Made by a program: the position numbers and the translations under genes. Shown here piece after piece: positions 26,053 to 34,734 of a stretch of 64,000 nt of DNA. The stretch lies in assembly GCF_029892565.1 (NCBI RefSeq), contig NZ_JARXVH010000028.1:30607-94606 (forward strand). The letters are read 5' to 3'. Within the stretch, counting starts at the first letter, position 1. The number at the start of each line of letters is the position of its first letter. A model generated the notes under the pieces. The model ran no database searches. It was given only the letters and a program-made list of their open reading frames with translations, and was not told the origin of the DNA. This DNA is from Streptomyces pseudovenezuelae. Lineage in GTDB: Bacteria; Actinomycetota; Actinomycetes; Streptomycetales; Streptomycetaceae.

Positions 26053-27161
26053 ACCCCCGACGCCCACCCGCCCTGTTGCTGGACGCACTGCTGGTCTGTG
26101 TCGCACTGCTGGACCTGTGGGTGAACGTCGACAGCGAGGACCACCCGGCCACCGCCTACGGTCTCCTCGCCGCCCTGGCCCTCGCCCTGCGCCGCCACCG
26201 GCCGCTGCTCGCCTTCGCGCTCACTCTCCCCAGCGCCCTGGTCGGCGACGCGGTGTTCGCCACAATGGCCACGCTGTACACCCTCTCCTCTCACTGCCGC
26301 CACCGCGCCCTCCTCGTGGGCTGCGCTCTGGCCTTCGCCGTCTGCGACTTCATGCCCTGGCCGTGGACGTCCCTCGACGTCGACGAACTCGCTGAGACCT
26401 ACAGCCTGGTCCACCTCACCTACACCCTCGCGACGGCCGCCGCCCCCGTCTTCCTCGGCCAACTCGTCCAGGCCCGACGTGAGTTGTCGCTCCGGCTCGC
26501 GGAGATCTCCCAGGCCCGCGAGCAGGAGCAACTGCTCAGCGCCCAGGCTGTGCTGGCGAAGGAACGCGCCCAGCTCGCCCGCGAGATGCACGACGTCGTC
26601 TCCCACCAGGTCAGCCTCATCGCCGTAACCGCCGGCGCGCTCCAGGTCGGCAGCCCGGACGCCGAGGCGAGAGCGGCCGGGGCCACGATCCGCCGGCTCA
26701 GCGTGCAGACACTGGAAGAGCTGCGGCACATGGTGGGCGTCCTGCGCGCCTCCGGCATCCGCCCTACCGAACTCACGCCCCAGCCCTCTCTCGCAGACCT
26801 GCACCAGCTGATCGGGGCCAGCGGCATCGAGACCGAGTTGGAGACCGACCTGCCCGACGGACTCCCGCCCGCTCTCCAGCGTGCCGTCTACCGCACGGTT
26901 CAGGAGGCACTCACCAATGTCCGCAAACACGCCCCTGGCGCCGGCGCGACCGTCCGCATCCACCACCGCGACGGCGCCCTGCGGACCACCGTCACCAATT
27001 CCGCCGCCACCCGCCCCGCACTCCCCCTGCCCGGCGCTCACCACGGCCTCGTCGGCCTGCGCCAGCGCGCCGAACTCCTCGGCGGCACCATCACCTCCGG
27101 CCCGACGACCGACGGCGGCTACCAACTCCGCCTGGAACTGCCGGCCGACGACTCCTCCTGA
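26049..27161 (+). CDS. NarL-type sensor histidine kinase
   Basis: 370 residues. Four or five N-terminal membrane helices form the sensor; then the HisKA_3 dimerisation motif with the phospho-His in LAREMHDVVSHQVSLIAV, and an HATPase domain with EALTNVRKHAPG (N box) and HGLVGLRQRAEL (G box). It lacks an extracellular sensing domain, suggesting an intramembrane signal such as envelope stress. Partner is the response regulator directly upstream. Confidence 0.95.
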   Translation: MNPRRPPALLLDALLVCVALLDLWVNVDSEDHPATAYGLLAALALALRRHRPLLAFALTLPSALVGDAVFATMATLYTLSSHCRHRALLVGCALAFAVCDFMPWPWTSLDVDELAETYSLVHLTYTLATAAAPVFLGQLVQARRELSLRLAEISQAREQEQLLSAQAVLAKERAQLAREMHDVVSHQVSLIAVTAGALQVGSPDAEARAAGATIRRLSVQTLEELRHMVGVLRASGIRPTELTPQPSLADLHQLIGASGIETELETDLPDGLPPALQRAVYRTVQEALTNVRKHAPGAGATVRIHHRDGALRTTVTNSAATRPALPLPGAHHGLVGLRQRAELLGGTITSGPTTDGGYQLRLELPADDSS

Positions 27162-27179
27162 CCTGCGCGGGCCGCTCCT

Positions 27180-27385
27180 CGTGTGCGTCACCGGTCAACG
27201 GCCTGGATTCCCGGCCGAGTTCCTGCCGCGCCTCTTCGACCGCTTCACCCGCGTCGAGAGGAGCCGCCGGCATCCCCCGATCGGGTCTCAGTCGCGCACC
27301 CGTCGCCGTCTCGCACGACGGGAGCGCCCGCGCCGAGAACAGAACGTCAGGCTCCGTCATCACGCTGGACATCGCCTGCTGAGCG
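27180..27385 (+). pseudogene. C-terminal fragment of another histidine kinase
   Basis: Reads GQRPGFPAEFLPRLFDRFTR in one frame (F-box region of an HATPase domain) and GSARAENRTSGSVITLDIAC-stop in another, the usual closing strands. Not part of the kinase just upstream, which has its own complete HATPase. Confidence 0.55.
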
Positions 27386-27428
27386 GGGCTGCCTCCGATG
27401 ACCGGTCGGCGTCATACGCAAGTCGGGG

Positions 27429-28607
27429 TCATGCCGTTGCGGAGCGGCGGTGGACGAGGCCAACCGCCGCTGCGGCGGCGAGCAGCACCGCGAGCGCTGC
27501 GTAGCCGTGGGTGAGGGTGGTGAGCGTGGCAACTCCCGCGACCAGAAGCGGGCCACCTGCGTCACCGAGTTCACGTCCCAGTTCAGCGGCGCCCATCGTC
27601 TGGCCCAGGCGCTCGGCGGGAGTGGAGGCGGCGAGAGCCGCGAAGCCGAGCGGCGTGATCAGACCGGTGCCTATGCCGATCAAGGCCGCGCCGGTCAAGA
27701 CGCCGGCCAGCCCCGGGGACATGGCACAGACAAAACCAGCGGCGGCGGTCAGCAGGCCAGCGGTGATGCCCATGCGGGTGGTGAGGCGTCCGTCGTCCAA
27801 CGCCTGCCCCGCTCGCGGCTGCACGAGCGCGGCGCACGCGGCAAGCACCGACACCGCCGCGCCGGTGGCCACCGTGCCCAGCCCGGCCGCCAGGCCGGAG
27901 ACGGGCAGGAAACCCACGCCGACGGACAGAGCGGCGGTAGCGGCGGCCAGGGCACCGGTGGGGCCGAGGAAGGCCGGATCGGCGAGGCGCCGGGCAAGGT
28001 CGAGCACGGTCTGCCGGATCTTGGGCAGCGGAGGAAGAGCAGGGACGGCGAGTGCGGCCCAGGCGGCAACCACCGCGCCCAGCACGGCCAGTACGACGAA
28101 CAGCAGCCGCAGGCCGCCGGCCCACACCAGGACGCCGCCGAGCAGCGGGCCGAGGGTGTAGCCGATGGACTTGTAGAAGCCGTAACTACCGAACGCCCGA
28201 CCGTGCTTGGCGGCCGGGTTGAGACGGGCGACCAGGGCGGAGGCCGACGGGGAGAAGGCGGAGGCCGCGGCGCCCTGGCCCAGGCGGGCCGCCCACAGCC
28301 AGCCGGGGCTGTCCGCGATGGCGTACACCGCGGACGCGGCGGCGAAGGCGACGAGCCCGCCGAGGAGCACCGGGCGGGCGCCGACGCGGTCGGCGAGCGT
28401 GCCGAAGACCGGCTTGAGCAGGACCTCGGCCCCGTCGTACAACGCGAGCAGGCCGCCGAGCACCAGGAGGGAGGTGACCGTATCGCCGGAGTAGCCGCCG
28501 AGGTTGGCGGCGATGCCGTGCGCGCCGAACGCGGTGGTGAACCCGGCCGCGTACAGGGGCCACATCTGCCGGGCGGGCGCCGCCTGGGAAACCACCGGCG
28601 TAGTCAT
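27429..28607 (-). CDS. MFS transporter paired with ChrB
   Basis: 392 residues from ATG 28607, with twelve hydrophobic segments. The loop 2-3 motif reads GTLADRVGARPVLL (MFS motif A). Its start overlaps the chrB stop (28604-28607), so the two are co-translated. In the classical chromate operon the partner of ChrB is the ChrA exporter; here the partner is an MFS protein, which may export chromate or another oxyanion or drug. Function is inferred from context only. Confidence 0.87.
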   Translation of the reverse strand: MTTPVVSQAAPARQMWPLYAAGFTTAFGAHGIAANLGGYSGDTVTSLLVLGGLLALYDGAEVLLKPVFGTLADRVGARPVLLGGLVAFAAASAVYAIADSPGWLWAARLGQGAAASAFSPSASALVARLNPAAKHGRAFGSYGFYKSIGYTLGPLLGGVLVWAGGLRLLFVVLAVLGAVVAAWAALAVPALPPLPKIRQTVLDLARRLADPAFLGPTGALAAATAALSVGVGFLPVSGLAAGLGTVATGAAVSVLAACAALVQPRAGQALDDGRLTTRMGITAGLLTAAAGFVCAMSPGLAGVLTGAALIGIGTGLITPLGFAALAASTPAERLGQTMGAAELGRELGDAGGPLLVAGVATLTTLTHGYAALAVLLAAAAAVGLVHRRSATA

Positions 28608-29176
28608 CGACCCTGCTCCGGGACCTCGTGCAGGGCACGGAAGACCCGCTCTGCATAGTCCTCGCAGACGGTGGTGCACCGCTTGAGGCGCTCACCGGCC
28701 TCGGCCGCCTCCAGGGCACCGAACACATCCCGGGCAGTGAGGTCGCGGTGCCAGCGACGCAGTCGTTCCAGTGACTGTTCCTCTTCTTCCAGCTCCGCCA
28801 GGGTGAACTTGGCGATGCGGATCTCCTTGGCGATCTCCGCCTCGAACTTGCCGCAGTCGGCCAGGAATTCCGTCCAGTCCTCCGACCGTGCGGCGGTGAA
28901 CATGGCCTGGAATCGGGCAGCGTCCTCAGGACCGCGCCCCGATGCGTTCAGCGTCACCGCCTGGCCGCCGGACTGCTCGGTGAGTCCGATCGCACGGGCG
29001 ATGCCGTCCCCGAAGACGGGCACGTCGGGTACGGCCCAGATGCCCTGGCCGAGCGAGAGCGCGCCGATCCTGCGCAGCTCTCGCCAGACTGCGACCCGGT
29101 GGCGTGAGGGCTCCGCGGGAAGCTTGATCACGAGGATGAGCCAGCGGCTTCCAGATTCCCTGTTCGCTTTCGTCAC
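28604..29176 (-). CDS. chrB: ChrB-domain protein (chromate resistance, N-terminal domain only)
   Basis: 190 residues from GTG 29176. The N-terminal half has the ChrB pattern WLILVIKLPAEPSRHRVAVW, RELRRIGALSLGQGIWAVPD, and the rest is a coiled helical region with FTLAELEEEEQSLERLRRWH. Only the ChrB N-domain is present; the C-terminal domain of full-length ChrB (about 300 residues) is absent. ChrB acts as a chromate-responsive regulator in proteobacteria. There is no Shine-Dalgarno site; a TACATT box seven bases upstream suggests a leaderless message. Confidence 0.85.
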   Translation of the reverse strand: MTKANRESGSRWLILVIKLPAEPSRHRVAVWRELRRIGALSLGQGIWAVPDVPVFGDGIARAIGLTEQSGGQAVTLNASGRGPEDAARFQAMFTAARSEDWTEFLADCGKFEAEIAKEIRIAKFTLAELEEEEQSLERLRRWHRDLTARDVFGALEAAEAGERLKRCTTVCEDYAERVFRALHEVPEQGR

Positions 29177-29184
29177 GCCGTGGA

Positions 29185-29202
29185 ATGTAGCAGGCGTTAC
29201 AT
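29185..29202. promoter_or_regulatory. Inverted repeat over the chrB promoter
   Basis: ATGTA-N8-TACAT lies just upstream of the chrB GTG and includes the presumed -10 box. Candidate autoregulatory site for ChrB. Confidence 0.4.
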
Positions 29203-29352
29203 CCAGTCGGCATCGTGTGAAAGCAGGTCAAGTGTTGACCACCCTCGCGGCCAGCAGACCCAGAGGCCCCACCCCGACGACGACCTCGGCAGCTACCGCG
29301 CACCGGTGTCCAGCGCGCGCACTGGCAGCACACCTATGCCGCCTACCCCGGG

Positions 29353-29943
29353 ATGTACGGCGAGGAGCCGTCCGAGCCCGCAGTCCACGCATCTGAGGTC
29401 TTCCGCGCCACCGGGGCCCGGGATGTTCTCGAACTCGGCGCCGGCCACGGCCGCGACGCCCTGTACCTCGCGGCCCAGGGCTTCAACGTTCAGGCCACCG
29501 GCTTCTCCGCGACCGGACTCGACGAGCTGCGCCACGCCGCCCGTGCCCGAGGGCTGGACAGCTGCGTGACCACGGCCGTGCACGACGTCCGGGAAGCCCT
29601 GCCGCTGCCGGACGCATCCGTCGACGCGGTCTTCGCACACATGCTGCTGTGCAGGGCGCTGTCCACCAAGGAGATTCACGCCCTGGTCGGCGAGGTCGCC
29701 CGGGTGCTGCGGCCCGGCGGCACCTTCGTCTATACCGTCCGCCACACCGGCGACGCCCACTACGGCACCGGCACCGCCCGCGGGGACAACATCTTCGAAC
29801 ACGGCGGCTTGGCCGTGCACTTCTTCGACCACCCGCTAGTCGACGCCCTCGCCGACGGCTGGCACCTGAACCAGGTCCACGCCTTCGAGGAGGGCGAACT
29901 GCCCCGCCGGCTGTGGCGCGTCACCCAGCGCCGGCCGCACTGA
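29353..29943 (+). CDS. Class I SAM-dependent methyltransferase, probably N-terminally frameshifted
   Basis: 196 residues from ATG 29353. SAM motif I is VLELGAGHGRDALYLA, motif post-I and IV follow (VHDVREALPLPDASVDAVFA), and it ends with the typical RRLWRVTQRRPH. Upstream of the ATG the same frame reads HWQHTYAAYPG, which belongs to the family but has no start codon, while a neighbouring frame reads DDDLGSYRA, its likely continuation; a frameshift near 29300 probably removed the true start. The visible part contains the whole Rossmann core and may still be active. It converges on arsM with a terminator between. Confidence 0.8.
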   Translation: MYGEEPSEPAVHASEVFRATGARDVLELGAGHGRDALYLAAQGFNVQATGFSATGLDELRHAARARGLDSCVTTAVHDVREALPLPDASVDAVFAHMLLCRALSTKEIHALVGEVARVLRPGGTFVYTVRHTGDAHYGTGTARGDNIFEHGGLAVHFFDHPLVDALADGWHLNQVHAFEEGELPRRLWRVTQRRPH

Positions 29944-30070
29944 CCCGACCCTCATGACCGGCGGTGTCGCCATGGTGCCGCGGTCAGGTGCCGAAGGGCG
30001 GCACCCGCTGCACAGCAAGGCCCTCGCGCACAGCTGGTACCAGGTACGTTTTCGAAGTCCGCGGTATTCG

Positions 30071-30110
30071 TACGTGAGCAGGACCTCAGGGGCGAGGTCC
30101 TGCTCACGTA
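30071..30110. terminator. Bidirectional terminator between methyltransferase and arsM
   Basis: Arms TACGTGAGCAGGACCTC and GAGGTCCTGCTCACGTA are perfect reverse complements (17 bp) around the loop AGGGGC. It sits between two genes that converge, as expected for a shared terminator. Confidence 0.88.
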
Positions 30111-30118
30111 GGCTCAGC

Positions 30119-31012
30119 TCAGTCCTGGCAGCCGCAGCCCGAGGCGGCCTTGGCCTCGGTGACGGTCAGGGCGGGATCGGCGGCGGTTTCGACGGAGGTG
30201 CAGCAGGAGTTGACGCCGCAGCAGGCGTCGGCGGACTGGGTCACCTCGGTCTGGGTCTCGGTGGCCAGCGGCTTGGTGGCGCGGACGATCGCGGAGTGCA
30301 TTCCGTCGGCGACCGGGTGGGTTGGGGTGATCTCGATGTTGGTGAACCCTGCGGCTTCGAGGCCGGTGCGGTATTCGGCGAAGGAGAGCGCGCCTGCGAT
30401 GCAGCCGACGTAGTCACCGCGCTCGGCCCGCTGCCCGGAGGTGAGGGCGTCGTCGGCGACGACGTCGGAGACGCCCATGCGGCCGCCGGGCTTGAGGACG
30501 CGGAAGGTCTCGGCGAACACGGCGGGCTTGTCGGTGGAAAGGTTGATCACGCAGTTGGAGATCACGACGTCGATGGTGTTCGCGGGGAGCGGGACGGCTT
30601 CGATGGCGCCCTTGAGGAACTCCACGTTGGTGGCGCCCGCCTTCTCCGCGTTGGCCAGGGCCAGGGCGAGCATCTCCTCGGTCATGTCCAGCCCGTACGC
30701 CTTCCCTGTGGGCCCGACGCGGCGGGCGGAGAGCAGGACGTCGATGCCGCCGCCGGAGCCGAGGTCGAGGACGCGCTCGCCCTCGCGCAGTTCGGCCACC
30801 GCGGTGGGGTTGCCGCAGCCGAGGGAGGCGGCCACGGCCTCGGCGGGCAGGGTGTCGCGCTCGTCGGCGGCGTAGAGGGTGGAGCCGAAGTTCTCGTCGA
30901 CCTCGACCGGCTGGGGCCCGCAACAGGCGGTACCGCCCTCGGTGACCTTCACGGCCGCCGCCGCGTACCGCTGCCGGACGGTCTCGCGCAGGTCGGTGGA
31001 CTGCTCGCTCAT
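30119..31012 (-). CDS. arsM: Arsenite S-adenosylmethionine methyltransferase
   Basis: 297 residues. Opens with YAAAA-type helix and GGTACCGP (vicinal cysteines), then SLGCGNPTAVAEL, the SAM motif VLDLGSGGGIDVLL, VISNCVINLSTDKP with the conserved catalytic Cys, and GDYVGCIAGAL with the second As(III)-binding Cys, all hallmarks of ArsM. The C-terminus adds extra CC pairs (DACCGVNSCC) and ends SGCGCQD. It methylates As(III) to mono- and dimethyl forms, some volatile. Divergent from arsR with a shared operator. Confidence 0.96.
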   Translation of the reverse strand: MSEQSTDLRETVRQRYAAAAVKVTEGGTACCGPQPVEVDENFGSTLYAADERDTLPAEAVAASLGCGNPTAVAELREGERVLDLGSGGGIDVLLSARRVGPTGKAYGLDMTEEMLALALANAEKAGATNVEFLKGAIEAVPLPANTIDVVISNCVINLSTDKPAVFAETFRVLKPGGRMGVSDVVADDALTSGQRAERGDYVGCIAGALSFAEYRTGLEAAGFTNIEITPTHPVADGMHSAIVRATKPLATETQTEVTQSADACCGVNSCCTSVETAADPALTVTEAKAASGCGCQD

Positions 31013-31061
31013 GACTCACTCCCAGGTGACGGGCCACGGCGTGCGCCCGGAACGGCCTGTA

Positions 31062-31108
31062 TTGACGTTCATTGATTCAACCTTGCGCCTTGAATCGAAA
31101 AACGTCAA
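31062..31108. promoter_or_regulatory. Nested ArsR operator between arsM and arsR
   Basis: A 47-base region of dyad symmetry: outer arms TTGACGTT (31062-31069) and AACGTCAA (31101-31108), inner arms GATTCAA (31074-31080) and TTGAATC (31090-31096), with equal four-base gaps on both sides and a nine-base centre. The inner repeat is the usual ArsR half-site. The outer TTGACG could double as -35 boxes in both directions. Confidence 0.85.
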
Positions 31109-31117
31109 CATAGAGGC

Positions 31118-31492
31118 ATGTCGAAACAAGAGCTTGAGGTGATCGGCCAGGACGCCACCTGCTGCCCGGGCCTGGCCGCTGCGCCGCTGGACGAGGACCG
31201 GGCGGCCGACCTGGCGAAGGTGTTCAAGGCCCTGGGTGACCCGGTGCGTCTGCGCCTGATGTCGATGATCGCCTCGCGCGGGCAGGGCGGGGAGGTTTGC
31301 GTGTGCGAGCTGACCCCTGCCTTCGACCTGTCCCAGCCGACGATCTCCCACCACCTCAAGCTCCTGCGCCAGGCCGGCCTCATCGACTGCGAGCGCCGCG
31401 GCACCTGGGTCTACTACTGGGTGCTGCCCGGCGTCCTGGACAAGCTCGCTGCGTTCCTGAGCACTCCGCAGCCCGCCGGAGTCACCGCGTGA
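31118..31492 (+). CDS. arsR: ArsR-family arsenite-responsive repressor
   Basis: 124 residues. Winged helix LSQPTISHHLKLLRQAGLID with the As(III) site C61-V-C63 in EVCVCELT at the start of the recognition helix, the ArsR type I site, plus an extra N-terminal C15-C16 pair. Represses the cluster until trivalent arsenic binds. Its stop overlaps the aquaporin start. Confidence 0.95.
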   Translation: MSKQELEVIGQDATCCPGLAAAPLDEDRAADLAKVFKALGDPVRLRLMSMIASRGQGGEVCVCELTPAFDLSQPTISHHLKLLRQAGLIDCERRGTWVYYWVLPGVLDKLAAFLSTPQPAGVTA

Positions 31493-32226
31493 ACACCTCC
31501 CTGGGCCGTCGCGTCGCCGCCGAGGCGATCGGCACCGGACTGCTGGTGGCCGTGGTGGTCGGCTCCGGCATCCAGGCCAGCGAGCTGTCGCACGACGTCG
31601 GCGTGCAGCTCCTCGCCAACTCCCTCGCCACCGTCTTCGGCCTGGGTGTCCTCATCCTGCTACTCGGGCCGGTCTCCGGCGCGCACTTCAACCCGGCCGT
31701 CACCCTGGCTGCCTGGTTCGGCGGTCGCCGCACTCCGGAAGGCTTCCCCCTGCGAGACGTCGCCGCGTACGTGCCCGCCCAGATCGCGGGCGCGATCGGC
31801 GGGGCGATCCTGGCCGACGCGATGTTCGCCAGGCCACTCGCGAACTTCTCCACCCACGACCGGTCCGCCAGTCACCTGTGGCTGGGCGAGGTCGTCGCCA
31901 CGGCGGGACTGATCCTGCTGATCTTCGGCCTGACCCGGGTCGGCCGCGCCGCGCTCGCTCCGGCCGCGGTGGCCTCCTATATCGGGGCCGCCTACTGGTT
32001 CACCTCCTCCACGTCCTTCGCGAACCCCGCGGTGACCATCGGCCGGGCCTTCACTGACACCTTCGCCGGTATCGCACCCGCCTCCGTCGCCCCGTTCATT
32101 GCCGCCCAGCTGCTCGGCACCGCGCTCGGCCTCGCTGTCGTGACCGCGGTCTACGCCCCGAACGTTGCCTCGGCACGACGCGCGATCGACGTCCCGAGCA
32201 GCGAACCTGAGCCGGCCTCGTCCTGA
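31489..32226 (+). CDS. Aquaporin/aquaglyceroporin of the arsenic operon
   Basis: 245 residues from GTG 31489, overlapping arsR by four bases. Six membrane helices with both MIP signature loops: FNPAVT (NPA 68-70) and ANPAVT (NPA 179-181). In Sinorhizobium meliloti an arsenic-operon aquaporin (AqpS) lets arsenite leave the cell down its gradient after arsenate reduction, replacing a pump. The same gene order (arsR-aqp-arsC) here suggests that role; passage of methylated arsenicals is another option. Confidence 0.93.
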   Translation: MNTSLGRRVAAEAIGTGLLVAVVVGSGIQASELSHDVGVQLLANSLATVFGLGVLILLLGPVSGAHFNPAVTLAAWFGGRRTPEGFPLRDVAAYVPAQIAGAIGGAILADAMFARPLANFSTHDRSASHLWLGEVVATAGLILLIFGLTRVGRAALAPAAVASYIGAAYWFTSSTSFANPAVTIGRAFTDTFAGIAPASVAPFIAAQLLGTALGLAVVTAVYAPNVASARRAIDVPSSEPEPASS

Positions 32227-32251
32227 CCAACTCCTGAGAGAGACACCCGCC

Positions 32252-32674
32252 ATGAGCACTCCCACCCCGCGTCCGTCGGTCCTGTTCGTCTGTGTCCACA
32301 ACGCCGGCCGCTCCCAGATGGGCGCCGCCTTCCTCACCCATCTCGCCGGCGACCGGGTCGAGGTCCGCTCGGCCGGCTCCGCGCCCGCCGACGCCGTCAA
32401 CCCGGCAGTCGTAGAGGCGATGAAGGAGATCGGTATCGACATCTCCGCCGAGACGCCGAAGGTTCTCTCCGTGGAGGCGGTGCGGTCCTCGGACGTGGTG
32501 ATCACCATGGGGTGTGGCGACGCCTGCCCCGTCTTCCCCGGTAAGCGGTACCTGGACTGGCAGCTGGACGACCCGGCCGGCCAGGGCGTCGAGGCCGTCC
32601 GGCCGATCCGTGACGCTGTCGAACAGCGGGTGCGCGGCCTGCTTGGCGAGCTGGGGATTGCGGTCCCAGCGTGA
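32252..32674 (+). CDS. arsC: Arsenate reductase, low-molecular-weight phosphatase type
   Basis: 140 residues. P-loop C14-x5-R20 in FVCVHNAGRSQ, further cysteines C88 and C92 in TMGCGDACP, and the general-acid Asp in LDDP. Reduces As(V) to As(III); C88/C92 would relay electrons from thioredoxin or mycothiol/mycoredoxin. Starts 25 bases after the aquaporin gene and is the last gene of the operon. Confidence 0.95.
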   Translation: MSTPTPRPSVLFVCVHNAGRSQMGAAFLTHLAGDRVEVRSAGSAPADAVNPAVVEAMKEIGIDISAETPKVLSVEAVRSSDVVITMGCGDACPVFPGKRYLDWQLDDPAGQGVEAVRPIRDAVEQRVRGLLGELGIAVPA

Positions 32675-32692
32675 TCACGGCGCGGGGCGCGG

Positions 32693-33060
32693 TCAGGTGC
32701 GACTGGCCAGGTAGGCGTTCCAGCCGCGGCCGGCGCGCCGTGTCCACTGCAGGGCACTGGAGGGCGGATTGCGCAGGGCGACGACCGGGAGGTCGTAGCG
32801 CCGCAGTTTGGCGGTGAGGCAGTGGGCAGTAACGGGCTGGTCGGCGAGTTGGCCGGGAAACAGCCAGGATGGCCCGGGGCGACTGCTGCTGCGGGCGATG
32901 GCCGAGGCGGTCACGGCATGCTCGGCTTGCTGGGCCAAGAGCTGGAATACCGCCGGTGGGAGGGCTGCGGGGTCGGATCCGAGCAGGGTGGTGGGCTGCT
33001 TGCCGCCGGTGAGGCGATCGGCGGTGGGTTCGGTGATCCGCTGGCCGCTGATGCCGTAGA
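32693..33060 (-). pseudogene. Remnant of a tyrosine-recombinase-like integrase
   Basis: Minus strand reads SRPGPSWLFPGQLADQPVTA, LRRYDLPVVALRNPPSSALQ and WTRRAGRGWNAYLASRT-stop. This resembles the C-terminal part of actinobacterial phage-integrase-like proteins (WLFPG ... ALQWTRRAG). The catalytic R-x-x-R and Tyr are not recognisable. Recall-based assignment. Confidence 0.5.
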
Positions 33061-33180
33061 GGAGGGACTGCCCGCAGACCGCATCACGACCCACCCCTTC
33101 ACCGGCCCCTACGACGACAACTGGCAGGCCACCGACGAGACCGTCCGGGCCCAACCGGTCCGCGCGCCCTGCGGAGTTCA

Positions 33181-33324
33181 GCGCACTTCAACATCAACAC
33201 CGAGCTCAGGGTGGCCGCGGGGTCGATGAACTCCGGCAAGGTCAGCTTCATGACAATGGACTCGACGGACGGGGACATCAGCACCGTCTACCACATGGCA
33301 TGGCAGCAGTGCCCGCAGTCCTGA
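33181..33324 (+). pseudogene. C-terminal fragment of a hypothetical secreted protein
   Basis: 48 codons reading AHFNINTELRVAAGSMNSGK, VSFMTMDSTDGDISTVYHMA, WQQCPQS-stop. No start codon in the frame. Family unknown to me by name; similar tails occur in streptomycete hypothetical proteins. Confidence 0.4.
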
Positions 33325-33384
33325 CCCGGCAGTGAGGAGGCGACCCTCGGCGCTGCGGGCCGCCTCGCCCGCCCGGCGCCGCCG

Positions 33385-34734
33385 TCACATGTTCTTGAGC
33401 GGTACGGAGAACAACACCCTTTCGGGAACCGCCGGTTGATTCCACCCTCCGGCGGAGTCCGCGGCCCATTCGGTCTGGGACCACAGCTGCTGGGTGCTCC
33501 ACCACAGCGACATGCCCTCGCTGTGCTGGGCCCAGCATGCGTTCGCCTGGACTTGTCCGCTGCAGGTGTGCGACGTGGCGACGCCGGTGTTGCTCATCTT
33601 CCACATGATGCCGTGCACCCCTGGCCCCCACAGGGCGTCGGCGGCGTAGTACTTGTCGTTGTTCGCGAGCACCGCCTGCAACCCCGCCGCGTTGTTGGTC
33701 ACGTAGCTCTTGGTCGGGTCGGCATAGGCCTTCCCCCCGCTGGTGACGAGCGGCATGGCACCACCGGGAGCGGCGAGGGCGTAGCGGAAGATCCGGGCGG
33801 GCTGGGCGTCACCGCCGGTGGTGCGCCATTCGTTGGCGACGATGCTGTACGGGCTGGTGCTGCGGTCCATGGTGAGCCCGTCGAAGCAGGGGTAGCCGGT
33901 GATGGATGCGCCGCTGCACCCGCCGCCCAGGCTGTAGGAACCGATCGCGGGCATGAGGTATTGGTAGCCGCGCGCCGAGTAGCCGCCGCTGACCTGGCCG
34001 ATCTCGTGGGAGTTCACCGTTGCCTGCAGGATGTGCGTGAAGTCGAAGACGAACAGCGCGTTGTCGCTGTCGTCGCCGCGGGACGCGGTGACCAGGAGCT
34101 TGTTGCCGTACCAGACCATGCCGCCGAGGTGCGAGCCCAGCTTGTCGAAGTCGTCGCCGCCTTCGGTGGGCACGACCAGCAGCACCCACCGGTACTTGAA
34201 GGCGCCGGGGGTGTTGGCGTCGATGAACGCCACCCGCGCCAGGCCGTCGTCATCGGCGGTGGAGCTCGCGAGGTCGTTGTTGTTGGTCCACCCCGAGAGG
34301 ATCACCTTGTTCGTACCCCACATGCCGTCGTCGTCGGCGTCGCCGGACGAGGTCAGTCCCTGGGGTACGAATTGTTGGGTGAGGGCGTCCCCTGTGTCCC
34401 AGCAGTAGGCCGACGCCGCCGAAGGGTTGATCGGCCGCGCGGCCAACTCGGTGTTCGTGCACCCGGAGCTGGAGCTGTTGTACATGGGGTGGTTGGCGGA
34501 CTGCAGGACCGTGTCCACCCCGACATTGGGCAGATGACCGTCCAGCGTGCTGATCGTCGTGGCGGACACACGGTGCTCGGTCAGCTCCAGCTTGCTCATC
34601 GCTGAACTGGTCGCGTTCGGGAGCAGCGCCCCGGGTGTGGGCACCGGGGTCGCGGCTTGCGCCGGTGTTCCCCACGCCAGCACGGCCATGGCGGCGGCCG
34701 CCAACACGCCTGCGACCCTACGTCTCTTCCTCAT
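33385..34734 (-). CDS. Secreted protein of unknown function
   Basis: 449 residues from ATG 34734, preceded by GGGGGAG. Signal peptide MRKRRRVAGVLAAAAMAVLA with cleavage after AQA. The mature protein is rich in Gly, Ser, Asn and aromatic residues, with several cysteines and beta-propeller-like segments (GGMVWYGNKLLVTASRG, FVFDFTHILQATVNSHEIGQ) suggesting repeated beta-sheets. No catalytic motif recognised. It ends at a region of broken genes and has no operon partner. Confidence 0.82.
   Translation of the reverse strand: MRKRRRVAGVLAAAAMAVLAWGTPAQAATPVPTPGALLPNATSSAMSKLELTEHRVSATTISTLDGHLPNVGVDTVLQSANHPMYNSSSSGCTNTELAARPINPSAASAYCWDTGDALTQQFVPQGLTSSGDADDDGMWGTNKVILSGWTNNNDLASSTADDDGLARVAFIDANTPGAFKYRWVLLVVPTEGGDDFDKLGSHLGGMVWYGNKLLVTASRGDDSDNALFVFDFTHILQATVNSHEIGQVSGGYSARGYQYLMPAIGSYSLGGGCSGASITGYPCFDGLTMDRSTSPYSIVANEWRTTGGDAQPARIFRYALAAPGGAMPLVTSGGKAYADPTKSYVTNNAAGLQAVLANNDKYYAADALWGPGVHGIMWKMSNTGVATSHTCSGQVQANACWAQHSEGMSLWWSTQQLWSQTEWAADSAGGWNQPAVPERVLFSVPLKNM

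Noticed and set aside
29293..29832. 179-codon minus frame opposite the SAM methyltransferase
   Set aside because: Gly/Val/Ala-rich shadow; the plus strand carries the SAM-binding motifs.
33436..34605. 389-codon plus frame opposite the secreted protein
   Set aside because: No motif, biased composition; the minus frame has a signal peptide and a good ribosome-binding site.
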